A stretch of 64,000 nucleotides of DNA, from positions 192,491,216 through 192,555,215 of the forward strand of contig NC_080673.1 in the NCBI RefSeq assembly GCF_030445035.2, in the 5' to 3' direction. Shown here piece by piece: positions 11,110-22,119 of the stretch. The translations under genes and the position numbers were made by a program. Every line of letters starts with the position of its first letter. The first letter of the stretch is position 1. The notes below the pieces were generated by a model, which was given only the letters and a program-made list of their open reading frames with translations, made no database searches and was not told where the DNA came from. This stretch comes from Dasypus novemcinctus. Its lineage: Eukaryota; Chordata; Mammalia; Cingulata; Dasypodidae.

Positions 11110-12678
11110 GTTCATGTTTCACTAATAAGTAAAATGTCAAAAATATTTTAAAAATAACTGAAAAAGTTATTATTTACCATCACTATTATTTACTAAAACA
11201 AGGCACATTTCAATACTCAAAGGATAGAAATGATATAATGTTAGAATAAAGTACAATCCTCTAAATTTAATACATTTAGCTTTACTTAAAACCTGTCTTA
11301 TTGTCCTTTTTCATTTTGCTGTGAACTAGAGAAATTTGCTACAGTATCCAATAATCAGGGAATGTTTGGAGATCTGGGTTAGGACTATATTGTGGAAATT
11401 CCATGTTGATAGTTTGTATTTAATTGATCCTCATAAAGTTTCTGAGCAGGGGTGTGGCATGGGTAGAATTGAGCTTTCCCAAAATGATTCTGCCTCTGGA
11501 ATATAGAGTTGTAAAATGGGGTGCCTAAAAGTAGAGAGAATAGACAGGAGAAATATGTAAAGATCTTGATAAGACCTTTCAGGAATCCAACAATAAAAAG
11601 GGTCTTTGAGAAAGGAAAGAAGATCTGAAAACTAAAGACACTGTGAGGTACACAGAATTAGGTTAAGATGCAGAATTGTTTAATTAATTTGTGAATTTAA
11701 CTTGTATTTATTGAGCATCTATTATATTAAGAATGACTCATTGCTTTTCAACTTGGGTAACTGAAAGACTTTTGTTTCATAAAAAGAAATGGAAAAGCCA
11801 GGAGGAAGAGTTGGTTTTGAGTAAATATGACCTCATGATGGGAATGAAAATACTTTTCTGTTGGTATGCATGTCAGTGTCCTTGTACATACTTCCATAAA
11901 TTGGTCAGAGTGATATTCATTCTAAAACATGCCTAGCCTCAGATTCCTGATTTAAGTCAGGAGAGAGATAAATGAATACCTATTTATTCTGGATGCTTTT
12001 TTGATCTATGTTGTCATAGTTGTTAGAATATTCATCAGATAAGAAAGCAATTTGTAATAGTATCCAAAAGACTTAAAACAGGTTCCAGCCTTTAGAACCA
12101 AGATTCAATTTATACGCATGTCTCCAATGCAAGGAGCATAATTGCCTGCTGCTGCACTCCGAAATCTGCATGGGTTCTTTTGAACTGAAGTCATGCTTCC
12201 CATTGGCTACTCTAGCCAGTGATAGAGCCGAGCAGGGATAATAAGGCATGCACATTGCTGGGGGATGTGAGATTCCAATAGCGGGAGACTTTGACTTGGA
12301 CTTGTGGAATTTTCTTGGAACTGCACTTCAGACTAAGAGTCCTCAGCCCAAACCTACTTCCTTCCCTCTCTCAATCATGAGGGTCAGGTCCACATCACCA
12401 GTAAACAGCTCTCCTAGCCTATCCCTACTCCCTCTCCCTTTTTTGATTCTTGGGCACTTTCCCTGATAAATCTCTTGCATTTCAAAGCCAACAGGGAAAT
12501 AGTCAATTCAATCATGGTGTCACAATAAACTAGATCATTCTATAGAGTATTTAAAATTATGTCAGAAATCCTGGAAAGAAATATACCAAAATGTTAGCAG
12601 TGATTTTTTTTTTCTGGGTGATGGAATTACCGGTTTTTAAAAAATTTTTTCTCTTTTATCTCATTTAATTTTTTTTAA
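11110..12678. other. Unassigned, AT-rich; possible old repeat at about 12080-12500
   Basis: No gene seen. The part from 12080 (ending in a pyrimidine-rich run and GATAAATCTCTTGCATTTC) has the feel of an old LTR or other interspersed repeat, but I could not name the family. Confidence 0.35.
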
Positions 12679-12697
12679 TTTAAAAAGTCTTCTATAG

Positions 12698-12948
12698 GGA
12701 AGCGGCTGTGGATCAATCGATTGGGCTCCCATCTACCATATGGGAGTCCCTGGGTTCACGTCCCAGGGCCTCCTCGTGAAGGCAAGCTGGCCCACACCCA
12801 CAGAGAGCTGATGGCCTGCGCCCACGGAGAGCTGGTGCAGCAAGAAGATGCAACAAAGGGAGACAAGCAGGCAAGCAGAAGAACACGCAGCAAATGGACA
12901 CAGAGAGCAGACAGCAAGCAAGCCACAATATATTTTTTAACAAATATT
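12698..12948 (+). mobile_element. DAS-type SINE, plus strand, with 19-bp target-site duplication
   Basis: Starts GGAAGCGGCTGTGG, has a tRNA-like head with a modified B-box region (GGGTTCACGTCCC), then AGCTGGCCCACACCC, AGCAAATGGACACAGAGAGC and an A/T-rich end. TTTAAAAAGTCTTCTATAG at 12679-12697 is repeated exactly at 12949-12967. The head differs from the 9426 and 10202 copies, so it is another subfamily. Confidence 0.88.
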
Positions 12949-13074
12949 TTTAAAAAGTCTTCTATAGTAATCATTATTACAATTATATCTGGAAAAACAA
13001 ATACACAGTTTAAAATAGAGAGATTGTTCCATCAGTCTCATGTAAATATATAAATTATAAGATATGTCTATAGG

Positions 13075-13178
13075 ATTATTCTTTTTGTTTTGATTTTCAG
13101 AAGGTGCCAGGGATTGAAGCTGGGACCCTGAACATGCAAAGCAAGTGCCCAATCACTGAGATACACCTGCTCCCTGGG
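13075..13178 (-). mobile_element. tRNA-head SINE fragment, minus strand
   Basis: CCAGGGATTGAAGCTGGGACC, AAGCAAGTGCCCAATCACTGAG and ACACCTGCTCCC follow the antisense head of the DAS-like SINEs. A TTTTTGTTTTGATTTT run at its 5' edge is the reversed tail. Confidence 0.65.
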
Positions 13179-13329
13179 CTATTCAACTTTATTCTCTCCA
13201 TTTTCAAGTGATCTCCTTAATAGGATGAGGAATAGCTCAACCCAAGAGTAAAATGTTGTCTAATGGCAAATCATTAGAGATAATTTTATTATAATGATGA
13301 TAAATAATAATTTTTATTATTCAGGAATA

Positions 13330-13830
13330 AGAAAATGACACCCACAGTTTGTATAACTTCAGTTCTCTTGAAATTATTCTAGAAGTTGTAGCCAAAGTAA
13401 CAAAACAAGAAGGTCAAACAAATGTGATAAACACTATGTAGAAGGAAATAAAATGATCATTATTTGCAAATGGTAAGATAATCTATATAAAACAGCTCAT
13501 AAAGTAAACTGAAAACCTTAACAACTAACAATTGATTCAATAAACTTATGGCTACAATATTAATATGCAGAAATTGATTGCCTTCTTTTAAAACAGAAAC
13601 CAATAGAAAATATAATGAATCAATTTACAATAGAACAAATAGAGGAATATATTTAAAAATAATTGATTAAACTTATGAAAAAGTTATGAAACCATACTGA
13701 AAGACATAAAAAAAGATCGAGTACAATAGCATTTCACTAGTCCAAGATATAGAGTCACATCAGTGCAAGGGACTAGAAGGTTCAGAAACAAAACCAAAAA
13801 TATATAAAAAATGAACATTTGATATATATT
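13330..13830 (+). mobile_element. L1 ORF2 fragment, plus strand
   Basis: ATTCTAGAAGTTGTAGCC, TTATTTGCAAATGGTAAGATAATC, ACAATTGATTCAATAAAC and AATATGCAGAAATTGATTGCC follow the L1 reverse-transcriptase 3' part in order. Riddled with stops. Confidence 0.7.
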
Positions 13831-13834
13831 TATG

Positions 13835-14045
13835 ATAATGCAGACAATAGTGTCAGCTGTGGAGTTAGACTGGCCTGAGTTTGAATCCTATTTCAGCTAC
13901 ATATTACTGAATTAGTTAACCTCTTTAAGAAGTAAAAGTTTGAGTCTAATCCATAATAATTTCTACCTCACAGAATGGCTGTAAGAATTAAGTAAGATGA
14001 TGTAGACAATGTCTGACATGCTGTAATTGCTTAATAAATGGGATA
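13835..14045 (+). mobile_element. MIR, plus strand
   Basis: GTGGAGTTAGACTGGCCTGAG, TTTGAATCCTATTTCAGCTAC, and the CTGTAAGAATTAAGTAAGATGATG to TTAATAAATG end are MIR in order. Confidence 0.75.
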
Positions 14046-14950
14046 AAATCACAATAAATGGCATTAAGACTCCTGAAAAAATAGTTTGGAGAAACAATAA
14101 ATTTCATCATTAATTTATATATTATTGCACATTAAATTATAGATATGTCATAGATTTAAACATAAGAAATTAAGGTGAAATTCACATAATTTTGAAGATG
14201 TGATTAACTTCCTTAATATAGAAAGAGCTCTTAAAGATCAGTGATGAAAGATGAATATTCCAAAAGTAGAAGAGAGGAGGCAAATGCACTGACTGGGAAT
14301 TTAATAATCTGGAAAACTATATATGTAAATACCTTTAACCCGGTTATTATTATTATTATTTTATCAGTTTCCTCCCAGTAGATAGTTTGAAGTTTGCAAA
14401 AGATGTGTTAAGTTGAGAACTATGTGTTTATCATCTCTTATGCTCCAGGTAGTGATCTGTGTGTATGGTAGTTTGAAAACATGACCTTCTCTTAATGTCT
14501 ACTGAGAAAAACAGACATGGGCATTAAAAACACAGAGACCAATGTATAACTGCATATTACAAGTATGGGTATGAGGAAAGAAAAGAACAAGGGGATAGGG
14601 AGAGAATATGTTGAAATATAGACTGCGGAGGCTTGAGGAAGCAACATTTAAGCCCAGACCTGCAGGATGAATGTGAGACATTCAATTCCCTTTTGCTTAT
14701 GATTGTGACAAATGAGAAAACACTCCAGTGGATATTGGGCTCTCCTGATGGGATGTGGCTCCCAGAAGGTCCACACTCAGGCTCGCGGGCTGCTGACCCC
14801 CTCGGCTCACACTGTTTGCGATGGAGAAAATCAGCCGTGCTACATATTGTTCTTCATAGTTTGAAATATTCTATGAATTTCCTTCACGAGTACGTACTGG
14901 GCTAACCAACATCAAAACAAAAAGAAAAATAAAAACTTCTAGAGGGGACT
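14046..14950. other. Unassigned sequence with a small (TTA)n
   Basis: A TTATTATTATTATTATT run near 14346-14362; otherwise no repeat or gene recognised. Confidence 0.4.
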
Positions 14951-14954
14951 GCAA

Positions 14955-15208
14955 CGGTAAAACTCATTTGTAGGGTGATTTGGCAATGCGTAGCAAAATT
15001 TTTACAAAAGTGTCCACACTTTGCCTCAAAATGATTTCCTTTAAAGGTTTTTTTCCTAAGCATATGTTTATGCGTATACAAAAAGATACTAGAATATTCA
15101 CTTAAGGATGGTTGGGTCAGGGAAATATTGGAAATATGCAAATATCAACAGAGGGGATGGCTAGATCAGTGAAGGTCTGTTCACAGAAGGAAAGCCTTCA
15201 CATCCCTT
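14955..15208 (+). mobile_element. L1M 3' fragment, plus strand (5' half, split by younger L1)
   Basis: GGTGATTTGGCAATGCGTAGC and AAAAAGATACTAGAATATTCAC follow an old L1M 3' segment. The piece stops at the target site of the younger L1 at 15225 and appears to resume after 15943. Confidence 0.5.
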
Positions 15209-15224
15209 AAAAAGACGTGCAGAA

Positions 15225-15927
15225 CAGCTGGGCCTTGAGCCTTAGCAGCGTTGCAACACCTACTCCCCGGTTCATTGGACTCACCCAGGTCAGCTAACAG
15301 GGAGGTGAGGATGGTCAACCACCACACCAGGGAGCCAAGAGAGTCTACAGCTGCAAACAGGAGAATCCCATCCATCAGCCATGTGGGATTTAAGCCCCTT
15401 CTCAATTTAGAGGTGGAGTGGACATTACCATCCCAGTGTCCTCAGGATGGAAGAATAAAATATGGATTAGAATGGACTTTCTGGTATTCTGCTGTGGACT
15501 TATCGTGACTCTAGCAATGGAAGAAACTATATCATTAATGTAGAGACAGCGGCCCCAGGAGTTGCTGAAGGCAGGCAGAAGGAAAAAGAGGTGTGATATT
15601 GGGGCATTATCAGGATTTGGAGTTGTCCCAAATGATATTGTAGGGAAAGATGCAGGACATTGTATATCCTGCCATAACCCACTGCATGAACTGGGAGAGA
15701 GTGTAAACTACAACATAAACTATAATCCATGCTGTATAGCAGTGCTCCGAAATGTACTCATCAAATGCAATGAATGTACCACACTAATGAAAGAAGTTGT
15801 TGATGTGGGAGGAGTGGGGAGTATGGGTAGTGGGGTATATGGGAACCTCTTATATTTTTTAATGTAACATTTTGTGTGATCTACATATCTTTAAAAAAAT
15901 AATAACAAAAAAAGGAAAAAAGAAAAG
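15225..15927 (+). mobile_element. 5'-truncated lineage-specific L1 (3'UTR only), plus strand
   Basis: About 700 bases of an L1 3'UTR (for example TTGGACTCACCCAGGTCAGC, CACCACACCAGGGAGCCAAG, GATGTGGGAGGAGTGGGG) ending in an A-rich tail at about 15890-15927. AAAAAGACGTGCAGAA at 15209-15224 is matched by AAAAAGATGTGCAGAA at 15928-15943 (15 of 16), so the ends are set by a target-site duplication. The same 3'UTR recurs at 41996-42262. Confidence 0.82.
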
Positions 15928-15943
15928 AAAAAGATGTGCAGAA

Positions 15944-17640
15944 AACTGTGTAATGATAATGCACTTGGGAAACAAAGCAGATAAGAGCAAAAAGAGGATT
16001 GATAAAAGGAGTGGGTGAGTGGTAAGCCTCTAGCAAATGCTGGCAACAGTAAGTGCAGTTTTCAAGAACACAGCAGTTTCTCCAAGTTACCTCTGCCATT
16101 AAATACTTCAAAGGCGATGGCAAATGGCAGGGGGACTCCTGGTCACTTGTGGAAAGTGAACCATTCCGTACAGTTATTTTCCAAAATAAATTGTTTGATC
16201 TTGGATTATGTGAAAGAGAAACACACACATGCTTGCTTCAGATGTCAGGTCCAAGAATAAAGGGACTAAACAGTCAATCCCAAGTGGGCAAGGGAGCTCC
16301 TTTGCTCCCTGATTGTCCTGGTTCAAGCCTCTCCGTGGAAATTTGTCCTTGGCAGATAGCAGGGAAACTGTGCGGCAAAACTATCCTTCCTCCAGCCTTC
16401 AGACTGCCTGTCCTGATGTCAGCAGCCAATCAGCTCTTCTCCCTGCGAACTCTAAAGGAAGGTGAGGGCAGCAGGTCCCAACCAGGGTGGGAAAAGCTAG
16501 TACTGGCAGATGCGGAGGTGGCTAAGAGAAAGGTTTGGTAAAGCAGAACCCAAGAAGCAAAGCCTAGTTTTAGGATGTTGGGGGATACAAAGACATTTGA
16601 AACAGCCAAGGAGCTAACTACCACAGGGGTCATTTATTCGTTTGTGAAATATCTGCCACCCACTTTGTGCGGTACAAGCACGGTTTCGTGGTATGGTAGC
16701 GTATGTTGCAGGGTGTTTGTGTGTGTGCATGTATGTGTTTTGGGGGGAGGATGTGTCTCCCAAAGCTTAAGAACCTACTCTCAGGGATCACACAAGTCAT
16801 TTAAAATGGACCAGATTCTATAAATGATAGCTCCTTTATGCATATCCAACCCAATCGGGGGGTTGTGATGCTCAGAGGATATAATTTTATGTAAAGCCTC
16901 AGGCTTTATAGTAGCATGCCGATTAGCAGGCAATCAGTCCAGGGCAACTATTATTATTACCATTAGCATTATCAGTACAGGAAAAGACAAAAGGCAGGGG
17001 CTCCGCCCAGTTCACATTGTTGAGAGCTGGGCCAACCTCTTTCAGGTTAGCTATTGGTGGCTTTGTGTGCTGACTTGTGCATCCATTTCCCCTCCTCTGC
17101 TAATAGGACCCTGTCATTCTCGGGTCCCTGGATTTAGGAGGGCCAACCTTGGCGCTGGCTGGAAGGATGAACATGGGACCCAAGACTGGCCACTTCTTTG
17201 GCTGTAGGGATTCATTTTAAAATGGGCATTTATGTCAAACTGGGCAATGAGACTCAAAGCCAGCAATTTTGCTGGCACCCTTGCAACTAAATCTTCTCTT
17301 TCTTTTAAGCTAAAATCTGCCTGGGTGTAAAGTCTGTAGGAGAAGGGACAGAGGTCAAGTCCTGGTGACATAATTTGAGTCCCTGGATGCCATTGTGCCT
17401 GAATTCAGGTGCTTCTGACTTTTCTAATTATACAAGCCAAAATAAATTCACTTCTTTTTTTCTTAAGACATTTAGAGTAAGATTCTTTTATGTGCAAGCA
17501 AAGAGAGTCCTGAATGATACACTGTACCAGACCTCTCATTTATATATATATCTATTCCTTCGTTTAAAAGTGTGATGACTGTCTAGAGACCATACACTAG
17601 GAAAGGGCTGCTCTCAAGTAGCTCACAACCGAGGATGGAG
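15944..17640. other. Mostly unassigned 1.7 kb; a long chance frame included
   Basis: The first bases after 15943 look like the continued L1M. A 162-codon frame (16053-16541, +) matches no family I know and has no intron-exon signals; I treat it as chance. A GT-rich run is at 16717-16752. Confidence 0.4.
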
Positions 17641-17649
17641 ATGGACAGG

Positions 17650-17885
17650 TACGAGAAGCTGTGAACCACATTGGTTTAGGGCAGCAACATGCAGGCACCA
17701 GACTGCATGGTCCCACTCCACCAGTTACTACCTGCAGAAGCCTTAGCAAATTCCTTAGCCTCCCTGTGTCTTGTTTCCTCATCTGTAAAATGGGAATGAT
17801 AATAGTCCTTATTTTATATAAAAATCAAATGAGTTCATATTTACAAGGCATTTGGAACATTACCCAACATTTTGCAACAGCAGTA
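17650..17885 (+). mobile_element. MIR, plus strand
   Basis: The MIR core is clear: TTAGCAAATTCCTTAGCCTCCC, then TTCCTCATCTGTAAAATGGGAATGATAATAG. Confidence 0.8.
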
Positions 17886-18221
17886 TAAGGGTTAGTTATT
17901 GTTATTGAGCAGAAAACAATCTTCCTTAATTCCCTTTAAGGTCCTGCGAGATTTGTGCTATAATCTGCATTTTAAAAGTAAAGACACCGAAGCTAAATCC
18001 AGTGGTGTGACTGGTCCACTTTACACAGTGAGAAAGTATCTAGCCTGCAGTGTCCTTGCCAACTGACCACATGCTTTCCCATGGATCAGAAGTAGATTTC
18101 AGAAGCCTCAATGGCAGCTCTGAGATCTTTTAGATATTGAACAAGTCATGATGATGTGTTTACAAGTAGCGATCAGTTACTTGTTAGAGACCTAACAAGC
18201 AGAAACCAATGGCAGACAGGG

Positions 18222-18560
18222 ATGGGGCACAGATCGGCTATTGAGATAACTTGGTCATGGATGGCCTCTCTGAAGAGGCAACATCTTGAGCTGAGACTGA
18301 AGGCTGAGAAGGAGCCAGCCAGGCCAGAGACAAGGTGAGGAGGTTCTAGAATTCCGAGGAACATGCTTGTTGTGTCCTGGGAATGCAGCAGTAGGAGTGC
18401 CTTGGGGAGGGGAAAGAAACCACAGGCTGTGGCTGGAAAGGTAGGAAAGAGCCAGATGGCGAGCAGAGTCCAGCACATCATGGGCACTCAGGGAACATTT
18501 GTCAAATGATTAAATGAATGCTGTATAGTCCATGCTAAGAGGTTGGATTTTACGCTTGAT
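18222..18560 (-). mobile_element. L2 fragment, minus strand
   Basis: GATGGCCTCTCTGAAGAGGC, ATCTTGAGCTGAGACTGAAGG and AGGAGCCAGCCAGG follow the antisense L2 3'UTR; it continues towards GGCTGTGGCTGG and ends near 18560. Confidence 0.7.
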
Positions 18561-18561
18561 A

Positions 18562-19190
18562 CATGGCAAACAGGGCATTCTTGTTGGCTATGGCTTTCCT
18601 AAGTCATTAGAATTAATTATTATATTTCACTTAGCAAAGAACGATTAGGGAAAGATAGTGAACACCAGAAGAAAGGAAATCCAAGACACCTCCAAAAATG
18701 CATGGGGGAGCCAGATTTTTAAACTCTCTGATGTGCTCAGCAACGCCTTCCTCAACCACGGACTCACCCTGTCAACTTTCACATTCTTAACAATGACTAC
18801 TGGTGCTGTTGAGGGGATGGCCTTTAAGAATTCCACAAAGTCATCAAACATCTTAATTCTAGGTGATACCCAAGAAGAATGCGAGAGCTTTCTCTGCTTC
18901 TATCCTGGGACTTCTGTTTCATGGGATCCAAAGAAGTCAGGTTGGAATTCTGATGGCTGAAACCGGCTTTTCATCACAACCCCTGAAGCCTGGCTCCGTT
19001 CTCGGGTCTGTGGGAATCTAGTCCATCCTCCCAGCTGCAAATCATCTCCCTCGAACAAAGCACCCATGGTGTCATTCTCCGGCTTCCCTGTGCCCACGCA
19101 ATAAACCTCAACTTCCTTAAAGCCGCTTTTCAGATCTTCTAGAATTGGGTTTCAATGTATTTTTTCCCTTCTCTAATTTGCAAGGTTCTT
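18562..19190. other. Unassigned sequence with a 100-codon frame
   Basis: A plus frame at 18658-18960 runs 100 codons without a family match, and an antisense frame overlaps it. No splice or promoter context supports a gene; taken as chance. Confidence 0.4.
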
Positions 19191-19540
19191 GACTTATTTG
19201 ATATCAGACATACCTGTGCTCATGTGTCCCCTCTCTGCTTGGCGTTATCTTTTCATTTCTGACCCATTTTCGAGGATAAACGCAAATGCTGACTCCTTTG
19301 TGAAATTCTCCTTGATTTAACTGGTTTGAATTAATCCCTCCTTCCTTCAAGGCTCTTTGTAAATTAGCATTTCTCTTTTAATTTCCAAGGTGTCTGCCAC
19401 ACTCTGCCTTGCATTTCTCCCGGCCTTTCCCTCCTGCTAGTGCCTACTCTCTAACCCAGGCTGTCCTCCACCCTTCCCAGTGTCACTTTGTGTTTTCTTC
19501 TGAGATTGGTTATCCCACGTCACCCCCTTTAAAAATAACA
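19190..19540 (+). mobile_element. L2 fragment, plus strand (5' part of a split copy)
   Basis: AAATGCTGACTCCTTTGTGAAATTCTCC and CTCTTTGTAAATTAGCATTTC fit the L2 3'UTR. Its 3' terminal piece is found after the MIR, at 19800-19935. Confidence 0.5.
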
Positions 19541-19544
19541 TGGT

Positions 19545-19798
19545 AACATAATTATGAGCACCTACTAAGTGCCAGACACTGTTCTCATCACTTTGCTTGT
19601 ATTATGTTATTTAATCCTCATAAGAACCCTAGGATTATCTTTAACCCCATTTTACAGATGGAAGAGACAAGCAAACTGAGGCACAAACAAAAGAGGTTAA
19701 GTGTCCAAGGTCATACAGCTAAGCGCAGGATTCAGGATTTGAGCCAAGTAGCCAGTGAGGGTCCAAAATCCACATTGTGAAGCTTTGCTCTAGGCTGC
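19545..19798 (-). mobile_element. MIR, minus strand, inserted in L2
   Basis: GAGCACCTACTAAGTGCCAGACACTGTTCTC, ATTTAATCCTCATAAGAACCC, CCATTTTACAGATGG and AAGGTCATACAGCTAAG are antisense MIR in full order. It is well preserved and nearly complete. Confidence 0.85.
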
Positions 19799-19799
19799 C

Positions 19800-19935
19800 C
19801 CTCTAGGGTAAAGACCGGGGGTCAGTTGTTTAATTCTGTGTTTAGCTTCGTTTTGCTCCTGTGGCTATTTTCCCAGCACCTGGCAGAGTGTTACTACCTA
19901 GAAGGAGCTTAATATATACATGTTGCATGAAGGAA
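19800..19935 (+). mobile_element. L2 3' terminus, plus strand
   Basis: TTCCCAGCACCTGGCAGAGTG then GGAGCTTAATATATACATGTTGCATGAA is the L2 3' end. Together with 19190-19540 this indicates one L2 split by a MIR. Confidence 0.65.
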
Positions 19936-21080
19936 ACAAACTCTTTTACATCTGTGAGTTGAAGGCAGAGGGCAGACCTTACTTATTTCTTTGCCTTTAG
20001 CCTCCCTTCCCTGTTCCGGTTGTACCTCATATATAGGTGTAGGTTAAATACATTGAACAAGATGCAGAGAGAAAAGTATAGGGTACAGAACAGGTGAGAA
20101 AGGGCAGACTGGGACCTGAAGAGTGGTAAGAAAACTTGCCATCCCAAGCAAGTTGAGTTTGGTGGAAGGAACTGGGAGGGGTTTGCATTTGGACAGAATA
20201 AAGAAAGGAACAATGACTTAAATACCTACAGGGGCCAGGCATGTCAATGGAAATTGGGGATATTGGCCAGTGATGGCAATATTTACAGAGACTGCCATGA
20301 ATTGACAATAATTCTCAAGCCACTCTTGTGGTTGTCATACAGGCAGGGATGGGGCCGGGTATTTCCAGAGCTTAGGATTTTTCCAGAGAAAATGCAAATT
20401 TGCATTTTATGGGAATTCCTTTCTTTTTTTTTTTTTTTTTACCAGTTAGTGACTAATTCCAATTAAAGGAAAAATAGACACTCTGTGGGTTACAACTAAA
20501 GTGAGTGTAGCTAGATAAGGGCCTTAGCTTACAGACCAGACCAGCTCTTAAGGCATCTTGAATGTCCATGCAAGGAATGTGGGAGCGTATTTAATTTTCA
20601 ACATGCAAAATAATATGCAAATTTGCTTAGGTCAGTCTTTTGGGGATGACAGCAAGGTCCCTCTTGAGGGTAGGCTCGTGGTGCATTCTTTTATGGTGGT
20701 ACAGGTACTGTGTACTTGAATTTCACCATGGTTTCCCAAAGGAGCTGATTTGTGGTCTGAAAATGAGCCCCATATCCTTGACTTCTCAGGCTTTAGCCTG
20801 GGCAAGAAGACAAGTCAGACTTGGTCCTCCTAGAAGCAGGGGAAGGAGGACAGGCAGGCAAATAACAAAACCAACCAGATAACGAGTTAGTGCTGAGCAC
20901 TAAACACCCAATGGTGTGGCTTTGGGAGTAGGTGCTGGAACATTTTGGAATAAAGGAAAGGCAGGACTCTTGTAGCAAGGCTTCATGGGGAAGAGGAAGG
21001 AGTGGGGGGAAGGGGCAGGGGGGATCTGAAATTAAACAGAACAAAGAATAAAATCCAGGTGCTGGGAGCCACTCCATCCT
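19936..21080. other. Mostly unassigned; weak L2-like piece at about 20850-20970
   Basis: No gene. GTTAGTGCTGAGCACTAAACACCC and following bases weakly resemble antisense L2. A T-run lies at 20425-20441. Confidence 0.35.
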
Positions 21081-21084
21081 CCTG

Positions 21085-21170
21085 CTTTTCCTGCCATTAA
21101 TTAGGCCCATATGCCTTGAGCACCTACTGTGGGCTTGGCACCACACTGGCCACTGCGGACGGAGAACAGA
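21085..21170 (-). mobile_element. MIR or L2 end, minus strand (fragment)
   Basis: TTGAGCACCTACTGTGGGCTTGGCACC is the antisense 3' end shared by MIR and L2; too short to decide which. Confidence 0.5.
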
Positions 21171-21211
21171 GGGTCCCTAAAGGTGAGGATGGGCCCGAGC
21201 TCTAAAGAGAA

Positions 21212-21440
21212 AAATGCGTAAGACCCAGGCAGTACAGGCTGACCTAGTTGGAATCTTGACTTTGCCACTTACTAGTTGTATGACCTTGGAGACATTTCTT
21301 AGCTTCTCGAAGTTCCAGTTTCCATAATCTCTACAATGGGGATAGCAATCAAATCAATCAATTAGATTTTTTGATTGAGTAATAAATAAATCACGTGGCA
21401 CACTATCTTGGCAAATAGTGAAGTACTTAATAAATGACAG
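21212..21440 (+). mobile_element. MIR, plus strand
   Basis: TTGACTTTGCCACTTACTAGTTGTATGACCTTGG, then TCTCTACAATGGGGATAGC and TACTTAATAAATGACAGC are MIR in order. Confidence 0.8.
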
Positions 21441-21689
21441 CAATGGCTAGTTTTTGATGTAAATGTTCTAACAGAAGATTAGAGAAGGTACACTGTTAAC
21501 GCAAAGGGAGAAATCATGTTCTATATCTCTTTTTTTTATTTGCTTCCTTCATGGCACATGCTACAATTTTAATCCCAAATGTTCATTTGGTTTTCTCCAT
21601 TGTCTTCCCGAACTCTCACTATCATAAGGGACAGGAAGGCAAGGAGCCCATCTTTATGTCCACCTTGGCACCTGACTACCCTAGTATCT

Positions 21690-21985
21690 AAGCATACATC
21701 AGATACCTAATAATAATAATGAACATTCACTGGGCATCTGTATGTGGGGTCTAATACATTCGAATATATTCCCTGTCTAATCCTTTGCAACAATCTTTTG
21801 GACCCCTTAACTGTCATTATGTCCCTTGTACAAAGGAGGTGGCTGAGGGACAAGAGTGGCCAAGTTACTTGCTCAAATTCACTCAGTAGGTAATGGGTAG
21901 AAGCAAGTTTGAAATGTAGTCAGATCCGTGCTAAAGCCTGGGCTCCCATCCACTGTGAATGGCATATCTGTTGAATAAATGGATT
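21690..21985 (-). mobile_element. MIR, minus strand
   Basis: ATTCACTGGGCATCTGTATG, AAGGAGGTGGCTGAGGGACAAG, and AAGTTACTTGCTCAAATTCACTC then GTAGTCAGATCCGTGC follow antisense MIR. Confidence 0.7.
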
Positions 21986-21999
21986 AATGGATGAGTAAT

Positions 22000-22119
22000 C
22001 AAAAGACGTGACTGGGAAGGAGACCAGGGACCGGAGAGGTTGTAACTAGCCCTGTTTGCCATGCTAAGGAGCATGGACTGCCTCCTATTGGCAGCAAGGA
22101 AAGATATGGGGCATGATTA
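22000..22119 (-). mobile_element. L2 fragment, minus strand (weak)
   Basis: TTTGCCATGCTAAGGAGCATGGACT resembles the antisense L2 stretch around its GCCATGGTAAGGAGTTTGG. Short. Confidence 0.4.

Noticed and set aside
16053-16541. 162-codon plus-strand open frame
   Set aside because: No family resemblance, no exon signals at its edges, and overlapping antisense frames; likely chance.
18658-18960. 100-codon plus frame in unassigned sequence
   Set aside because: No homolog recognised and an antisense frame overlaps; chance expected at this length.
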